Source: Bacteroidales bacterium
GTDB taxonomy: Bacteria > Bacteroidota > Bacteroidia > Bacteroidales > UBA932
NCBI GenBank assembly: GCA_017455065.1
Contig: JAFTBU010000011.1
Coordinates: 1-64,000 of the forward strand
Direction of reading: 5' to 3'
Length of the DNA stretch: 64,000 bases
Part shown: piece by piece, positions 6,708-14,945 of the stretch
Layout of the letters: every line of letters begins with the position of its first letter
Position numbering within the stretch: position 1 is the stretch's first letter
The notes under the pieces: generated by a model
The model's database searches: none
Seen by the model: the letters and a program-made list of their open reading frames with translations, nothing else
What the model was told of the DNA's origin: nothing
Translations under genes and position numbers: made by a program

Positions 6708-9055
6708 CAGACGAAAAGCAAAGCTAGGTTATATGCCGCCAGGGCCACCACCCAGGCCAGGACGCACTGGAACACGACCATGGTCACCGCCCATTTGGCG
6801 CTGAGCTCGCGCCTCACAGTGGCGATGGCCGCGACACAGGGGGTGTAGAGCAGGCTGAACACGAGTATGGACACTCCGGTGGCCACATCGACCATGGCCC
6901 CGATACCGAGGACCTCCATGGTGGAGACCACGCTTTCCTTGGCCAGGAAGCCGGAGATGAATGCAGTGACGAACCTCCAGTCACCCAGTCCTATAGGGCT
7001 GAACAGAGGGGCTATCCATCCGGCGATCACGGCCAGCATGCTGCCCTCGCCGTTCTCGACCATGTTGAAATGGAAGTCGAAGGTCTGGAGGAACCAGATG
7101 ACGATGGTGGCGATGAAAATGATCGTGAAGGCTCTCTGGAGGAAGTCCTTGGTCTTGTCCCAGAGCAGGTGCAGCACATTGACGGCCCTGGGGAGACGGT
7201 AGTTGGGCAGCTCCATCACGAAGGGAGCCGCCTCGGAGCTGTTTCCGACATGCTTGGTGACCAGCGCCACGATCACTCCCAGCAGTATGGCCAGCAGGTA
7301 CAGGCAGATGAGCACCAGGCCGCCGTGCCCCGGGAAGAGGGCGCTCGTGAAGAAGGCGTAGATGGGGAGCTTGGCCGAGCAGCTCATGAATGGCGTGAGC
7401 ATGATGGTCATGCCCCTGTCACGTGCGGAAGGCATGGTCCTCGCGGACATCACCGCCGGGACCGAGCAGCCCAGACCTATGAGCAGGGGGACTATGCTCC
7501 GGCCCGAAAGGCCTATCTTGCGCAGGAGTTTGTCGGTGACGAAGGCCACCCTGGCCATGTATCCGCTGTCTTCAAGCATGGACAGGAAGAAGAACAGCAC
7601 TATGATGATGGGGACGAAACTTACCACGGAGCCCACTCCCCCGAAGATGCCGTCCAGCACGAGGGACTGCACGGCGGGGCTTACGCTCCATTTTTCCATG
7701 GCCCGGCCGACGAGGGCACCCAGGCCGTCGATGCCGGCCTGCAGCAGGTCCTGGAGGGGTGCGCCTATCACGTCGATGGTGAGCCAGATGACCAGGGCCA
7801 TCACCACTACGAAGATGGGCAGGGCCGTCCACTTGCCGGTGAGGACGCGGTCGATGCGGCGGCTGCGGAGATACTCTTTGCTGTGGCGGGGCTTGACCAC
7901 CGTGTCGGCGCAGAGTTTCTCGATGAAGGAGTATCTCATGTCGGCGATGGCGGCGGCGCGGTCGAGTCCGCGCTCCTCTTCCATCTGGCTGACTATATGC
8001 TCTATGGTTTCTTTCTCGTTGGGCGTGAGCTTAAGGGCTTCCTCCACGGCTTTGTCGCCTTCGACCAGCTTGGTGGCGGCGAACCTGACGGGGACGCCGG
8101 CTGCGGCGCAATGGTCCTCGATGAGGTGCATCACTCCGTGCAGGCAGCGGTGGACCGCTCCGCCGTGGTCGTCCTTGCCGCAGAAGTCCATCCTCGCGGG
8201 GGCCTCCTGGTAGCGGGCCACATGGATGGCATGGTGGATGAGCTCGTCCACGCCCTCATTCTTGGCCGCCGAAATAGGCACCACAGGTATCCCCAGGATG
8301 CTTTCCATCTCATTGACACGGATGGTGCCGCCATTGCCGCGGACCTCGTCCATCATGTTCAGCGCAAGCACCATGGGCACCCCCAGCTCCATCAGCTGGA
8401 CGGTCAGGTAGAGGTTGCGCTCGATATTGCCGGCATCGACTATGTTGATGATGCCGCGGGTGTCGCCCCGGAGGATGAACTCACGGGAGACACGCTCTTC
8501 TTCGGTATAGGTCGAAAGGGAATAGATACCCGGAAGGTCGGTGATACGAGTCTCGGGGTGGCCCTTGGCGACGCCTTCCTTGCGGTCCACGGTGACGCCC
8601 GGGAAATTGCCCACGTGCTGGTTGGAGCCGGTGAGGACATTGAACAGGGTCGTCTTGCCGCAGTTCTGCTGTCCCGCCAGGGCGAATGAAAGGATGGTGC
8701 CTTCCGGCAGGGGGTTTTCGTGGTCTTTGGAATGGTATTTTCCGCCTTCACCGAGGCCTGGGTGCGGGACGCTGTCGTCCTTCTTGCCGGAGGCCACCGA
8801 GTCCCCGAGGGAGGGGGAAGGCTTTCCGGCGGCCACAGGGGCCACTTCGATGTCCGCCGCATCCGCCTCGCGGAGGGTCAGGGCATAGCCGTGGAGCATG
8901 ATTTCGAGGGGGTCTCCCATCGGGGCCCTCTTCACGAGTTGCACCAGGGCGCCGGGAATGATGCCCATGTCGAGAAAGTGCTGACGCAACTGGCCTTCGC
9001 CACCGACATTCAGCACTTTCGCAGATTGGCCTAAAGATAAATCCTTTATTGTCAC
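6707..9055 (-). CDS. feoB: Ferrous iron transporter, FeoA-FeoB fusion
   Basis: The 782-residue protein fuses FeoA (residues 1-75, SH3-like: LRQHFLDMGIIPG, APMGDPLEI) to FeoB. The G-protein domain shows G1 GQQNCGKT, G2 VGNFPGVTVD, G3 DLPGIYS and G4 NMMD. It is followed by the membrane part with two gate regions (LIGLGCSVPAVM and YTPCVAAIATVRREL). It imports Fe2+ across the inner membrane, gated by GTP binding. The start is GTG at 9053-9055. A promoter lies upstream on the minus strand (TTG at 9108-9110, 20-bp spacer, TAATTTTG at 9080-9087). A small Cys-rich partner gene follows with a one-base overlap. Confidence 0.95.
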   Translation of the reverse strand: MTIKDLSLGQSAKVLNVGGEGQLRQHFLDMGIIPGALVQLVKRAPMGDPLEIMLHGYALTLREADAADIEVAPVAAGKPSPSLGDSVASGKKDDSVPHPGLGEGGKYHSKDHENPLPEGTILSFALAGQQNCGKTTLFNVLTGSNQHVGNFPGVTVDRKEGVAKGHPETRITDLPGIYSLSTYTEEERVSREFILRGDTRGIINIVDAGNIERNLYLTVQLMELGVPMVLALNMMDEVRGNGGTIRVNEMESILGIPVVPISAAKNEGVDELIHHAIHVARYQEAPARMDFCGKDDHGGAVHRCLHGVMHLIEDHCAAAGVPVRFAATKLVEGDKAVEEALKLTPNEKETIEHIVSQMEEERGLDRAAAIADMRYSFIEKLCADTVVKPRHSKEYLRSRRIDRVLTGKWTALPIFVVVMALVIWLTIDVIGAPLQDLLQAGIDGLGALVGRAMEKWSVSPAVQSLVLDGIFGGVGSVVSFVPIIIVLFFFLSMLEDSGYMARVAFVTDKLLRKIGLSGRSIVPLLIGLGCSVPAVMSARTMPSARDRGMTIMLTPFMSCSAKLPIYAFFTSALFPGHGGLVLICLYLLAILLGVIVALVTKHVGNSSEAAPFVMELPNYRLPRAVNVLHLLWDKTKDFLQRAFTIIFIATIVIWFLQTFDFHFNMVENGEGSMLAVIAGWIAPLFSPIGLGDWRFVTAFISGFLAKESVVSTMEVLGIGAMVDVATGVSILVFSLLYTPCVAAIATVRRELSAKWAVTMVVFQCVLAWVVALAAYNLALLFV

Positions 9056-9079
9056 AGCCTACTATTTCATTGTCAGGTG

Positions 9080-9110
9080 CAAAATTAGGATTTCCAAATG
9101 ACTTCGGCAA
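9080..9110 (-). promoter_or_regulatory. Promoter of feoAB
   Basis: TTG (9108-9110) and TAATTTTG (9080-9087) on the minus strand are 20 bp apart, matching the Bacteroidota -33/-7 layout. The leader before the GTG start would be about 20 nt. I could not identify a Fur box. Confidence 0.55.
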
Positions 9111-9134
9111 TCCCCATTTATTGGGGTTATTTAC

Positions 9135-9142
9135 TATCTTTG
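9135..9142 (+). promoter_or_regulatory. -7 box of radA, abutting the start codon
   Basis: TATCTTTG ends five bases before the radA ATG at 9148. The expected transcription start is within a base or two of the ATG, so the mRNA is probably leaderless. No convincing -33 TTTG is seen at normal spacing. Confidence 0.55.
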
Positions 9143-9147
9143 CATCT

Positions 9148-10515
9148 ATGGCAGCAAAGATCAAGACTGTGTGGTACTGCACTTCGTGCGGCAACGAAAG
9201 TTCCAAGTGGATGGGGCGCTGCCCCGCCTGCGGGGAATGGAATACCATGGTGGAGGCACCTGTGGAGAAGCGCAAGGGTGCCGGCGGGTCCGTCTCCGGA
9301 GCCCGCATCGGGGAGGACAGCAAGCCCGTGCATCTCAGGGATGTGGATAATACCAATGAGGAAAGGCTTTCCCTGGGATTCAAGGATGTGGACCGCCTGC
9401 TCGGCGGCGGCATGGTGAAGGGGTCGCTGGTGCTCATCGCAGGCGAGCCGGGCATAGGCAAGTCCACCCTGTCGCTGCAGATACCTCTCGCCGGGAGCGC
9501 GCTGAAGACTCTCTATGTGACCGGTGAGGAGAGTGCCCGCCAAGTCAAGATGAGGGCTGACCGCCTGGGCGGCTCCCCCGACAGCTGCTACATCTACAGC
9601 GAGACCCAGATCGAGAATGTGATCTCCCAGGCCCTTGAGCTCCAGCCGGACCTGGTGATCGTGGATTCGGTGCAGACCATGTTTTCGCAGAACATGGATT
9701 CCACGCCCGGTTCCGTTTCACAGATAAAGGAGGTCGCTGCCGTGCTGCTGAGATTTGCCAAGCAGAGCGGCATCCCCGTGATACTGATAGGCCATATCAC
9801 CAAGGACGGATTCATAGCCGGACCCAAGATACTCGAGCACATCGTGGACGTGGTGCTCCAGTTCGAAGGCGAGAACCGCGGGGCCTACAGGATACTCCGC
9901 AGCATCAAGAACCGCTTCGGGTCCACTTCGGAGCTGGCGGTGTTCGAGATGACAGGAAGCGGCCTGAGGGAGGTGAGCAATCCTTCGGAGCTGCTCATCC
10001 CCATGCACGAGCAGGGCTTGAGCGGGACGGCGATCTGCGCCATGCTGGACGGGACGAGGCCCCTGCTTTTCGAAGTGCAGGCCCTGGTGAGTTCGGCCGT
10101 GTACGGCACCGCCCAGAGGTCTGCGACGGGCTTCGACGCCCGCAGGCTCAACATGCTCCTGGCCGTCCTGGAGAAGAGGGCGGGCTTCCATCTGAGCGCC
10201 AAGGATGTGTTCCTCAACATGGCCGGAGGACTCAGGGTGAACGACCCTGCCTGCGACCTGGCCGTGGTCGTGGCCGTGCTGTCTTCCAATTTCGACCTGG
10301 CCATCCCCTCGGACGTCTGCTTCGCGGGAGAGATAGGTCTGAGCGGGGAGATACGTCCGGTATCGCAGCCGGACAGGCGCATCATGGAGGCGGAGAGGCT
10401 CGGATTCAAAAAGATCTACATCTCTTCGTTCTGCCAGACCGAAGAGAAATCTTCCAAGATCCAGGTCGTCAAGGTCCCCGACGTCCCGGCTCTCGTGAAA
10501 AACCTTTTCAAATAG
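9148..10515 (+). CDS. radA: DNA repair protein RadA
   Basis: The 455-residue protein has the RadA order: an N-terminal zinc finger (CTSCGNESSKWMGRCPAC), a RecA-like ATPase with Walker A GEPGIGKST and the RadA-specific motif KNRFG (residues about 253-257), and a C-terminal Lon-protease-like domain. RadA promotes branch migration of recombination intermediates. The frame is open 33 codons further upstream, but that stretch covers the feoAB and radA promoters, so ATG 9148 is the start. It converges on galE with a single base between the stop codons. Confidence 0.95.
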   Translation: MAAKIKTVWYCTSCGNESSKWMGRCPACGEWNTMVEAPVEKRKGAGGSVSGARIGEDSKPVHLRDVDNTNEERLSLGFKDVDRLLGGGMVKGSLVLIAGEPGIGKSTLSLQIPLAGSALKTLYVTGEESARQVKMRADRLGGSPDSCYIYSETQIENVISQALELQPDLVIVDSVQTMFSQNMDSTPGSVSQIKEVAAVLLRFAKQSGIPVILIGHITKDGFIAGPKILEHIVDVVLQFEGENRGAYRILRSIKNRFGSTSELAVFEMTGSGLREVSNPSELLIPMHEQGLSGTAICAMLDGTRPLLFEVQALVSSAVYGTAQRSATGFDARRLNMLLAVLEKRAGFHLSAKDVFLNMAGGLRVNDPACDLAVVVAVLSSNFDLAIPSDVCFAGEIGLSGEIRPVSQPDRRIMEAERLGFKKIYISSFCQTEEKSSKIQVVKVPDVPALVKNLFK

Positions 10516-10516
10516 A

Positions 10517-11539
10517 CTATTTACCGGCGAGATGTTTCTCCCAGGCCCATGCTGAGGCCAGGGTGTCGTCGAGTTTGCGCTCGGCCTTCCAGCCCAGTTT
10601 CTGCTGAGCCAGGGTGGGGTCGGCCCAGATGGCGGTGATGTCCCCGGCACGGCGAGGCGCGAAGTGCCAGTTCAGTTTCACTCCGCTGACGCGGATGAAA
10701 GAGTTCAGCAGTTCCATCACCGAGAGCGGGCGGCCGGTGCCTATGTTGTAGATCTCGTAGTCCTGCTCCATCTTGCCCTCGATCATACGGCGCACGGCGC
10801 ACACATGGGCCTTGGCCAGGTCCACGATGTCGATGAAATCGCGCAGGCAGGTGCCGTCGGAGGTCGGGTAGTCATTGCCGAAGACGCTCAGGCTCTCGCG
10901 TTTGCCGATGGCGGTCTGGGTGATGAAGGGGACGAGGTTGTTGGGGACGCCACGGGGCAGCTCTCCGATGAGGGCTGAAGGATGGGCCCCGATGGGATTG
11001 AAATAGCGGAGGGCTATGCCTTTGAGGGTAGGATAGGCGCGGACGCTGTCGAAGAGTATGTCTTCGCACATCTTCTTGGTGTTGCCGTAGGGAGAGGTGG
11101 CGTCCTGGCGGGGGGATGCTTCCGTCACGGGGAATTTCTCGGGCTCTCCGTAAACGGTCGCGGAGGAAGAGAAGAGGATGTTGCACCCGCCGGCGTCGAG
11201 CGCTGCCTGGAGCATGTTGGTGAACGAGAGGATGTTGTTGGAGTAGTACTTCAGCGGCTCGGTCATCGATTCGCCCACGGCCTTGAATGCCGCGAAATGG
11301 ATCACAGCGTCGAAGTGATACTTCTTGAAAAGAGCTTTCACGGCCTCTGCGTCGCAGAAATCCATCTTTACGAACGGGACCTCGCGGCCCACGATCTGAC
11401 AAACTCCGCGATAGTTGGTCTCATCGCAGTTGGACATGTTGTCCGCGATGACGACGTCGTATCCCGACTCTATCAGCTCTACTGTGACATGGCTTCCGAT
11501 GTAACCTGCCCCTCCGGGCACCAGAACGGTCTTCTTCAT
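10517..11539 (-). CDS. galE: UDP-glucose 4-epimerase
   Basis: The 340-residue SDR-family protein has an N-terminal NAD-binding motif (VLVPGGAGYIGSH), SSSATVYG with the catalytic Ser, and YGNTKKMCE giving the Tyr-x-x-x-Lys pair. It interconverts UDP-glucose and UDP-galactose, used for galactose breakdown and surface-polysaccharide precursors. The start was set at ATG 11537-11539, before the Rossmann fold; the longer open frame runs into the tRNA-Leu gene and its terminator. The promoter -7 box TATCTTTG lies at 11559-11566 on the minus strand. Confidence 0.95.
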   Translation of the reverse strand: MKKTVLVPGGAGYIGSHVTVELIESGYDVVIADNMSNCDETNYRGVCQIVGREVPFVKMDFCDAEAVKALFKKYHFDAVIHFAAFKAVGESMTEPLKYYSNNILSFTNMLQAALDAGGCNILFSSSATVYGEPEKFPVTEASPRQDATSPYGNTKKMCEDILFDSVRAYPTLKGIALRYFNPIGAHPSALIGELPRGVPNNLVPFITQTAIGKRESLSVFGNDYPTSDGTCLRDFIDIVDLAKAHVCAVRRMIEGKMEQDYEIYNIGTGRPLSVMELLNSFIRVSGVKLNWHFAPRRAGDITAIWADPTLAQQKLGWKAERKLDDTLASAWAWEKHLAGK

Positions 11540-11558
11540 AATCCGAGTTTTAACACCC

Positions 11559-11566
11559 CAAAGATA
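11559..11566 (-). promoter_or_regulatory. -7 box of galE
   Basis: TATCTTTG on the minus strand, 19 bp before the galE ATG. The region just upstream is the T-rich tail of the tRNA-Leu terminator, so terminator and promoter overlap. Confidence 0.55.
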
Positions 11567-11573
11567 CGCATAA

Positions 11574-11609
11574 AAACGCAAAAAGGAGACTTCCGAAGAA
11601 ATCTCCTTT
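11574..11609 (-). terminator. Intrinsic terminator of tRNA-Leu(GAG)
   Basis: On the minus strand AAAGGAGA and TCTCCTTT (11602-11609 and 11582-11589) form an 8-bp stem around a 12-base loop. A T-rich tract (TTTTTGCGTTTTT) follows. It lies directly after the tRNA 3' end. Confidence 0.75.
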
Positions 11610-11612
11610 CTG

Positions 11613-11695
11613 TGCGGATGGTGAGACTCGAACTCACACAGGCTAACGCCCACTACCCCCTCAAAGTAGCGTGTCTACCATTTCACCACATCCGC
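11613..11695 (-). tRNA. tRNA-Leu (anticodon GAG)
   Basis: The 83-nt gene folds as a class II tRNA with acceptor GCGGATG/CATCCGC, D-arm GGTGAAATGGTAGACAC, an anticodon stem-loop CTACT-TTGAGGG-GGTAG with anticodon GAG, a variable arm, and the T-arm with GTTCGAGTC. CCA is not encoded. It reads CUC/CUU leucine codons. Confidence 0.93.
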
Positions 11696-11705
11696 TCGGG
11701 GACTG

Positions 11706-11737
11706 CAAAAATAGAGATAATTCTGATTATCCACAAA
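11706..11737 (-). promoter_or_regulatory. Promoter of tRNA-Leu(GAG)
   Basis: On the minus strand TTTG (11734-11737) and TATTTTTG (11706-11713) are 20 bp apart, a perfect match to the Bacteroidota consensus. The sequence continues CAGTCCCC into the initial transcribed region, shared with the rplP, rplC and rpsP promoters. Confidence 0.8.
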
Positions 11738-11753
11738 CTTTTTTTTAAAAATG

Positions 11754-13136
11754 TTATTTCAGCTGCGCTTTCTGCCAGGCCATGGCCTTGTCGTTGGTCT
11801 CAGAATAGCGCCAGTGGGCGCTGCGGGGCGTGATCACCACCTCGGCGGAGGCGGGCAGGAGGTTCCTCAGGGCCGTGGCCGCGGTGGGGCAGCAGGAGAC
11901 GTCCGCATAGCCGTAGGAAAGGAAGAGAGGGCATTTGAGGATGCGGGCGAAATTGATGACGTCGTAGTACACCAGGGTGGCGGCCGCCTTGGCCTTGTCC
12001 TCGGCGGAGGCGTCGGGATAGGCGATGATGGGACCTACGCCGGCGGGAAGGGGCCTGGTGTCACGCTCGGCCACTGAAGGGAGACCCTGCGGGTTCTGGG
12101 AGAAATAGCGGGGCCATCCGCCTCCGCGTCCGTGCAGGAAGCCCAGCACGTCGGTCATCGCGGGGTAGAAGGCGGTGGAGAAGGTCACCTTGGGATTGAG
12201 GGCGGCGGTGATGATGGAGAGCATGCCTCCCTGGCTGCCGCCATTGACTCCCACGTTGCGGCCGTCCCAATTGTCCAGGGAGCAGAGGAAGTCGATGCAG
12301 CGGGAGCAGGCGGCGTACACGCCTTTGTAATAGAAATCGTCGCGGCTGTCGAGCCTCATCTGTTGATAGCTCTCGGAGGCGGCGCGGATGCGGTTGTACT
12401 CCTCGTCCGGCAGGGATGAGTCGTGGCCGTCGTGGATGTTGATATTGAAATAGATGTACCCCTGCTCGGCATAGTTGGTCGAAGGGAAGACTTTGTTGTT
12501 GCCGGCGCCGGGAGGGCTGAAGAGCACGGGATAGCGGCCCTCGGCCCTGGGCATGGCCATGTAGCCGTAGGTGGTGCGGCCGCCGGGGCCGGTAGTCAGG
12601 CAGACGTGGTAGACCACCACTTTTTCATTGGAATACTGCGGGAGTTCGGTGAGCTGGGGATTCAGGGGGACTGCTTCCGCCTCGGCGAGGACGCCCTTCC
12701 AGAACTCGCGGAAGTCGTCCGGCATGGTGGTGCAGGTCTGTATCTTGTCCGGGGAGAATGCCAGCTTGATGGCGTCGGTGTAGCGCTGGCCCCCGACTTC
12801 AAAGGCGATGTTGCAGAAACGGAACCCGGGCTGCGCGGTGGAAAGGACGGGCACATAGGCCACGCCGTCGTGGAAGACGAGGGTGTCCCTGGAGGATACG
12901 GGCATCTGGTCGTCACCCTGCTCCACCCAGAGCTGGACACCGTCCACGGGAAGGCCGCCGGCCATCGCTTCCACTCTCACTACGGCCGGCTCGCCCAACT
13001 CATAGACGAAGTCGTGGTGGGAGGGCACGACGAGGTATTCGACATAGCGCCGGCCGGGGGTGGAGAACTGCGCCGCGGCAGGCAGGGTCATGGCAAGTGC
13101 CGACAGGGTGACCAAGATTCTGCTGAAAGTCTTCAT
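11754..13136 (-). CDS. Secreted acetyl xylan esterase-like protein (CE7 family)
   Basis: The 460-residue protein begins at ATG 13134-13136; an upstream in-frame TTG is less likely. It has a signal peptide (MKTFSRILVTLSALAMTLPAAAQ), an extra beta-rich N-terminal region of about 120 residues, then an AXE1/CE7 alpha/beta-hydrolase domain with nucleophile NGGSQGG, acid GYADVSCCP and His RSAHWRY. CE7 enzymes deacetylate xylooligosaccharides and cephalosporin-like esters. The N-terminal extension is common in periplasmic Bacteroidota versions. It is divergent from rpsP and stands alone. Confidence 0.88.
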   Translation of the reverse strand: MKTFSRILVTLSALAMTLPAAAQFSTPGRRYVEYLVVPSHHDFVYELGEPAVVRVEAMAGGLPVDGVQLWVEQGDDQMPVSSRDTLVFHDGVAYVPVLSTAQPGFRFCNIAFEVGGQRYTDAIKLAFSPDKIQTCTTMPDDFREFWKGVLAEAEAVPLNPQLTELPQYSNEKVVVYHVCLTTGPGGRTTYGYMAMPRAEGRYPVLFSPPGAGNNKVFPSTNYAEQGYIYFNINIHDGHDSSLPDEEYNRIRAASESYQQMRLDSRDDFYYKGVYAACSRCIDFLCSLDNWDGRNVGVNGGSQGGMLSIITAALNPKVTFSTAFYPAMTDVLGFLHGRGGGWPRYFSQNPQGLPSVAERDTRPLPAGVGPIIAYPDASAEDKAKAAATLVYYDVINFARILKCPLFLSYGYADVSCCPTAATALRNLLPASAEVVITPRSAHWRYSETNDKAMAWQKAQLK

Positions 13137-13161
13137 CGTTTTCAAAATAAATGGTTTGTGG

Positions 13162-13191
13162 TTGTAAAGTTAAAAACTTTCCGTATCTTTG
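13162..13191 (+). promoter_or_regulatory. Promoter of rpsP-rimM
   Basis: TTG (13162-13164), a 19-bp spacer and TATCTTTG (13184-13191). It is followed by CAGCCCG, the start region shared with other translation-gene promoters in this window. The leader before rpsP is about 50 nt. Confidence 0.75.
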
Positions 13192-13247
13192 CAGCCCGTT
13201 CTTCGAGAAAGAGCGACTATAGGTTTAATTTTTAATACAGATTCACA

Positions 13248-13796
13248 ATGGCTGTTAAAATTCGTCTTCAGCGCCACGGAAAGAAGAATTTCGCATTCTT
13301 CCACATTGTAGTGGCTGACTCACGTGCACCGCGTGACGGTCGTACCATCGAGCAGCTCGGATCCTATAATCCGAACACCAACCCTGCTACCATCATCCTC
13401 AACTCCGAGCGTGCACTCGCTTGGCTCAAGGTAGGTGCAGAGCCCACCCTCGTCTGCCGTCGTATCCTCTCCTATGAGGGAGTTCTCCTTCGTCATCACC
13501 TCGACGGTGGTGTCGCCAAGGGAGCCCTCACCCAGGCCGAGGCTGACAAGAAGTGGAATGACTGGAAAGCTCAGAGAGATGCCAAGATCGAGGCCAAGAA
13601 ATCCGGACTCGTGATGGCAGCTGTCGAGAAGAGAAAGGCCGCCAAGGCTGAGGAGACCAAGGTCAATGAGGCAAGGGCTGAGGCTATTGCCAAGAAGGCT
13701 GAGGCTCTCGCAGCAGAGGCTGCGGCAAAGGCCGCCGAAGAGGCTCAGGCCGCTGCCGCCGAGACCGCAGCAGAGGAAGCTCCCGCAGAGGCCTGA
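13248..13796 (+). CDS. rpsP: 30S ribosomal protein bS16
   Basis: Residues 1-80 are a clear bS16 ([38 protein letters not shown]). The total length is 182 residues because of a long C-terminal tail, about residues 110-182, made mostly of Ala, Glu and Lys. Long Ala/Glu tails on S16 are usual in Bacteroidota. It binds 16S rRNA in 30S assembly. The stop overlaps the rimM start by one base (TGATG). Confidence 0.97.
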   Translation: MAVKIRLQRHGKKNFAFFHIVVADSRAPRDGRTIEQLGSYNPNTNPATIILNSERALAWLKVGAEPTLVCRRILSYEGVLLRHHLDGGVAKGALTQAEADKKWNDWKAQRDAKIEAKKSGLVMAAVEKRKAAKAEETKVNEARAEAIAKKAEALAAEAAAKAAEEAQAAAAETAAEEAPAEA

Positions 13797-14275
13797 TGCT
13801 CCGGATCGCCAAAGTTCTCAAGTCCAATGGTACAGATGGCGGCATCCTTCTGGGATTGCACGGCATCGAAATTGAAGAAATCGACCTTCAGGAACCGGTA
13901 TTCATCGAATTCGATGGACTGCCGGTTCCTTTTTTCATCGAATCCATCCAGGCCAGGGGCAACACCAAGGCCATCGTCCACGTCACCGACGTCCACAATC
14001 TGAAGGACGCCGAGGAACTCGTCGGAAAGGACATCTTCATCGAGGGTCTGGAAGACGAGGAGGAAGACGAGGATTTCACCGGATGGACGGTGTACGACAG
14101 GGATACTAAAGTCGGAGTGGTCACCGACATAGCCCCCATTCCGGGCAATCTCTGCCTCTATGTGCAGACCGCTGCTTCAGGGGAGGTGATGATACCCCTG
14201 CACGAGGATTTCATCCTGGAAGCCGACCCGCAAAAAAAGGAGCTCACTCTGGAGCTCCCGGAAGGTCTGTATTGA
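13796..14275 (+). CDS. rimM: Ribosome maturation factor RimM
   Basis: The 159-residue protein has an N-terminal RimM beta-barrel (IAKVLKSNGTDGGILLGL) and a C-terminal PRC-barrel (GWTVYDRDTKVGVVTDI, VMIPLHEDFI). It helps mature the 16S rRNA 3' domain. It is coupled to rpsP by a TGATG overlap. The trmD and rplS genes that follow in many bacteria are absent here; the convergent DUF975 gene ends 5 bp away. Confidence 0.93.
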   Translation: MLRIAKVLKSNGTDGGILLGLHGIEIEEIDLQEPVFIEFDGLPVPFFIESIQARGNTKAIVHVTDVHNLKDAEELVGKDIFIEGLEDEEEDEDFTGWTVYDRDTKVGVVTDIAPIPGNLCLYVQTAASGEVMIPLHEDFILEADPQKKELTLELPEGLY

Positions 14276-14280
14276 TATCC

Positions 14281-14943
14281 CTATTGTTCGAGGATGATGT
14301 TCGTGGGGCCTGAGGGTCCCTTTATTTCGTTGTAGAACTCCACCACGCTGCAGAGCACATAGGGCTGGAGGATGATGAGTCCGACGAAGGCCGTGAGCAT
14401 GCTCAGCAGGAACCAGCCGATGAAGCTCAGATACAGCATGAAGAGCTCCATGCGATGTCCGTACATCATCTCGCTGCTCTTGGCCAGGACCTCGCTGGCG
14501 CTCATCTCAGGATGCTCGACGGCGATGAAAGGGGTCATGGCATAGGAGAAAGCCTTCATCACGCCCGGCACGATGAAAAGCAGGGACCAGAGGATGATCT
14601 TGACGGTCATCAGCAGGTACACCCCGACCAGATGGAGGTAGCGGTTGGTGCTCAGATGCACCATGTTGGCCGTGACATTGGCGTTGCCGGTGTTGCACAG
14701 GAGCCTGAAGGCATTGGCATAGCCTATCGAAAGGGGGCCGAGCACCAGCACGGCGACCAGGAATCCGGAGCCGCTGACAGCCGCATCCACGCCTATGGTA
14801 TTGCCCATCAGGGCAGGCGTGTACTGGCTGCCGATCACAAGCCACAGCACCACGAAATAGATGGCGGAAGCTATGATGGCCGCAGGCCAGTTGCCCTTGA
14901 GATACTCCAGGGCAGCTTCTTTGTATTCTCTGTTCGTACCCAT
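14281..14943 (-). CDS. DUF975-family integral membrane protein
   Basis: The 220-residue protein has about five hydrophobic helices. It carries DUF975-family hallmarks: an N-terminal amphipathic region (REYKEAALEYLKGNW), central YLLMTVKIILWSLLFIVPG followed by AFSYAMTPFI, and a late SSEMMYGHRMELFMLYLSF. Molecular function is unknown. It starts 2 bp after the ispE stop, so it appears to be the last gene of the sufBCD-ispE unit. Confidence 0.8.
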   Translation of the reverse strand: MGTNREYKEAALEYLKGNWPAAIIASAIYFVVLWLVIGSQYTPALMGNTIGVDAAVSGSGFLVAVLVLGPLSIGYANAFRLLCNTGNANVTANMVHLSTNRYLHLVGVYLLMTVKIILWSLLFIVPGVMKAFSYAMTPFIAVEHPEMSASEVLAKSSEMMYGHRMELFMLYLSFIGWFLLSMLTAFVGLIILQPYVLCSVVEFYNEIKGPSGPTNIILEQ

Positions 14944-14945
14944 GG

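Noticed and set aside
7070..8689. 539-codon frame opposite feoAB
   Set aside because: His/Glu/Val-rich shadow translation; feoAB carries all GTPase motifs.
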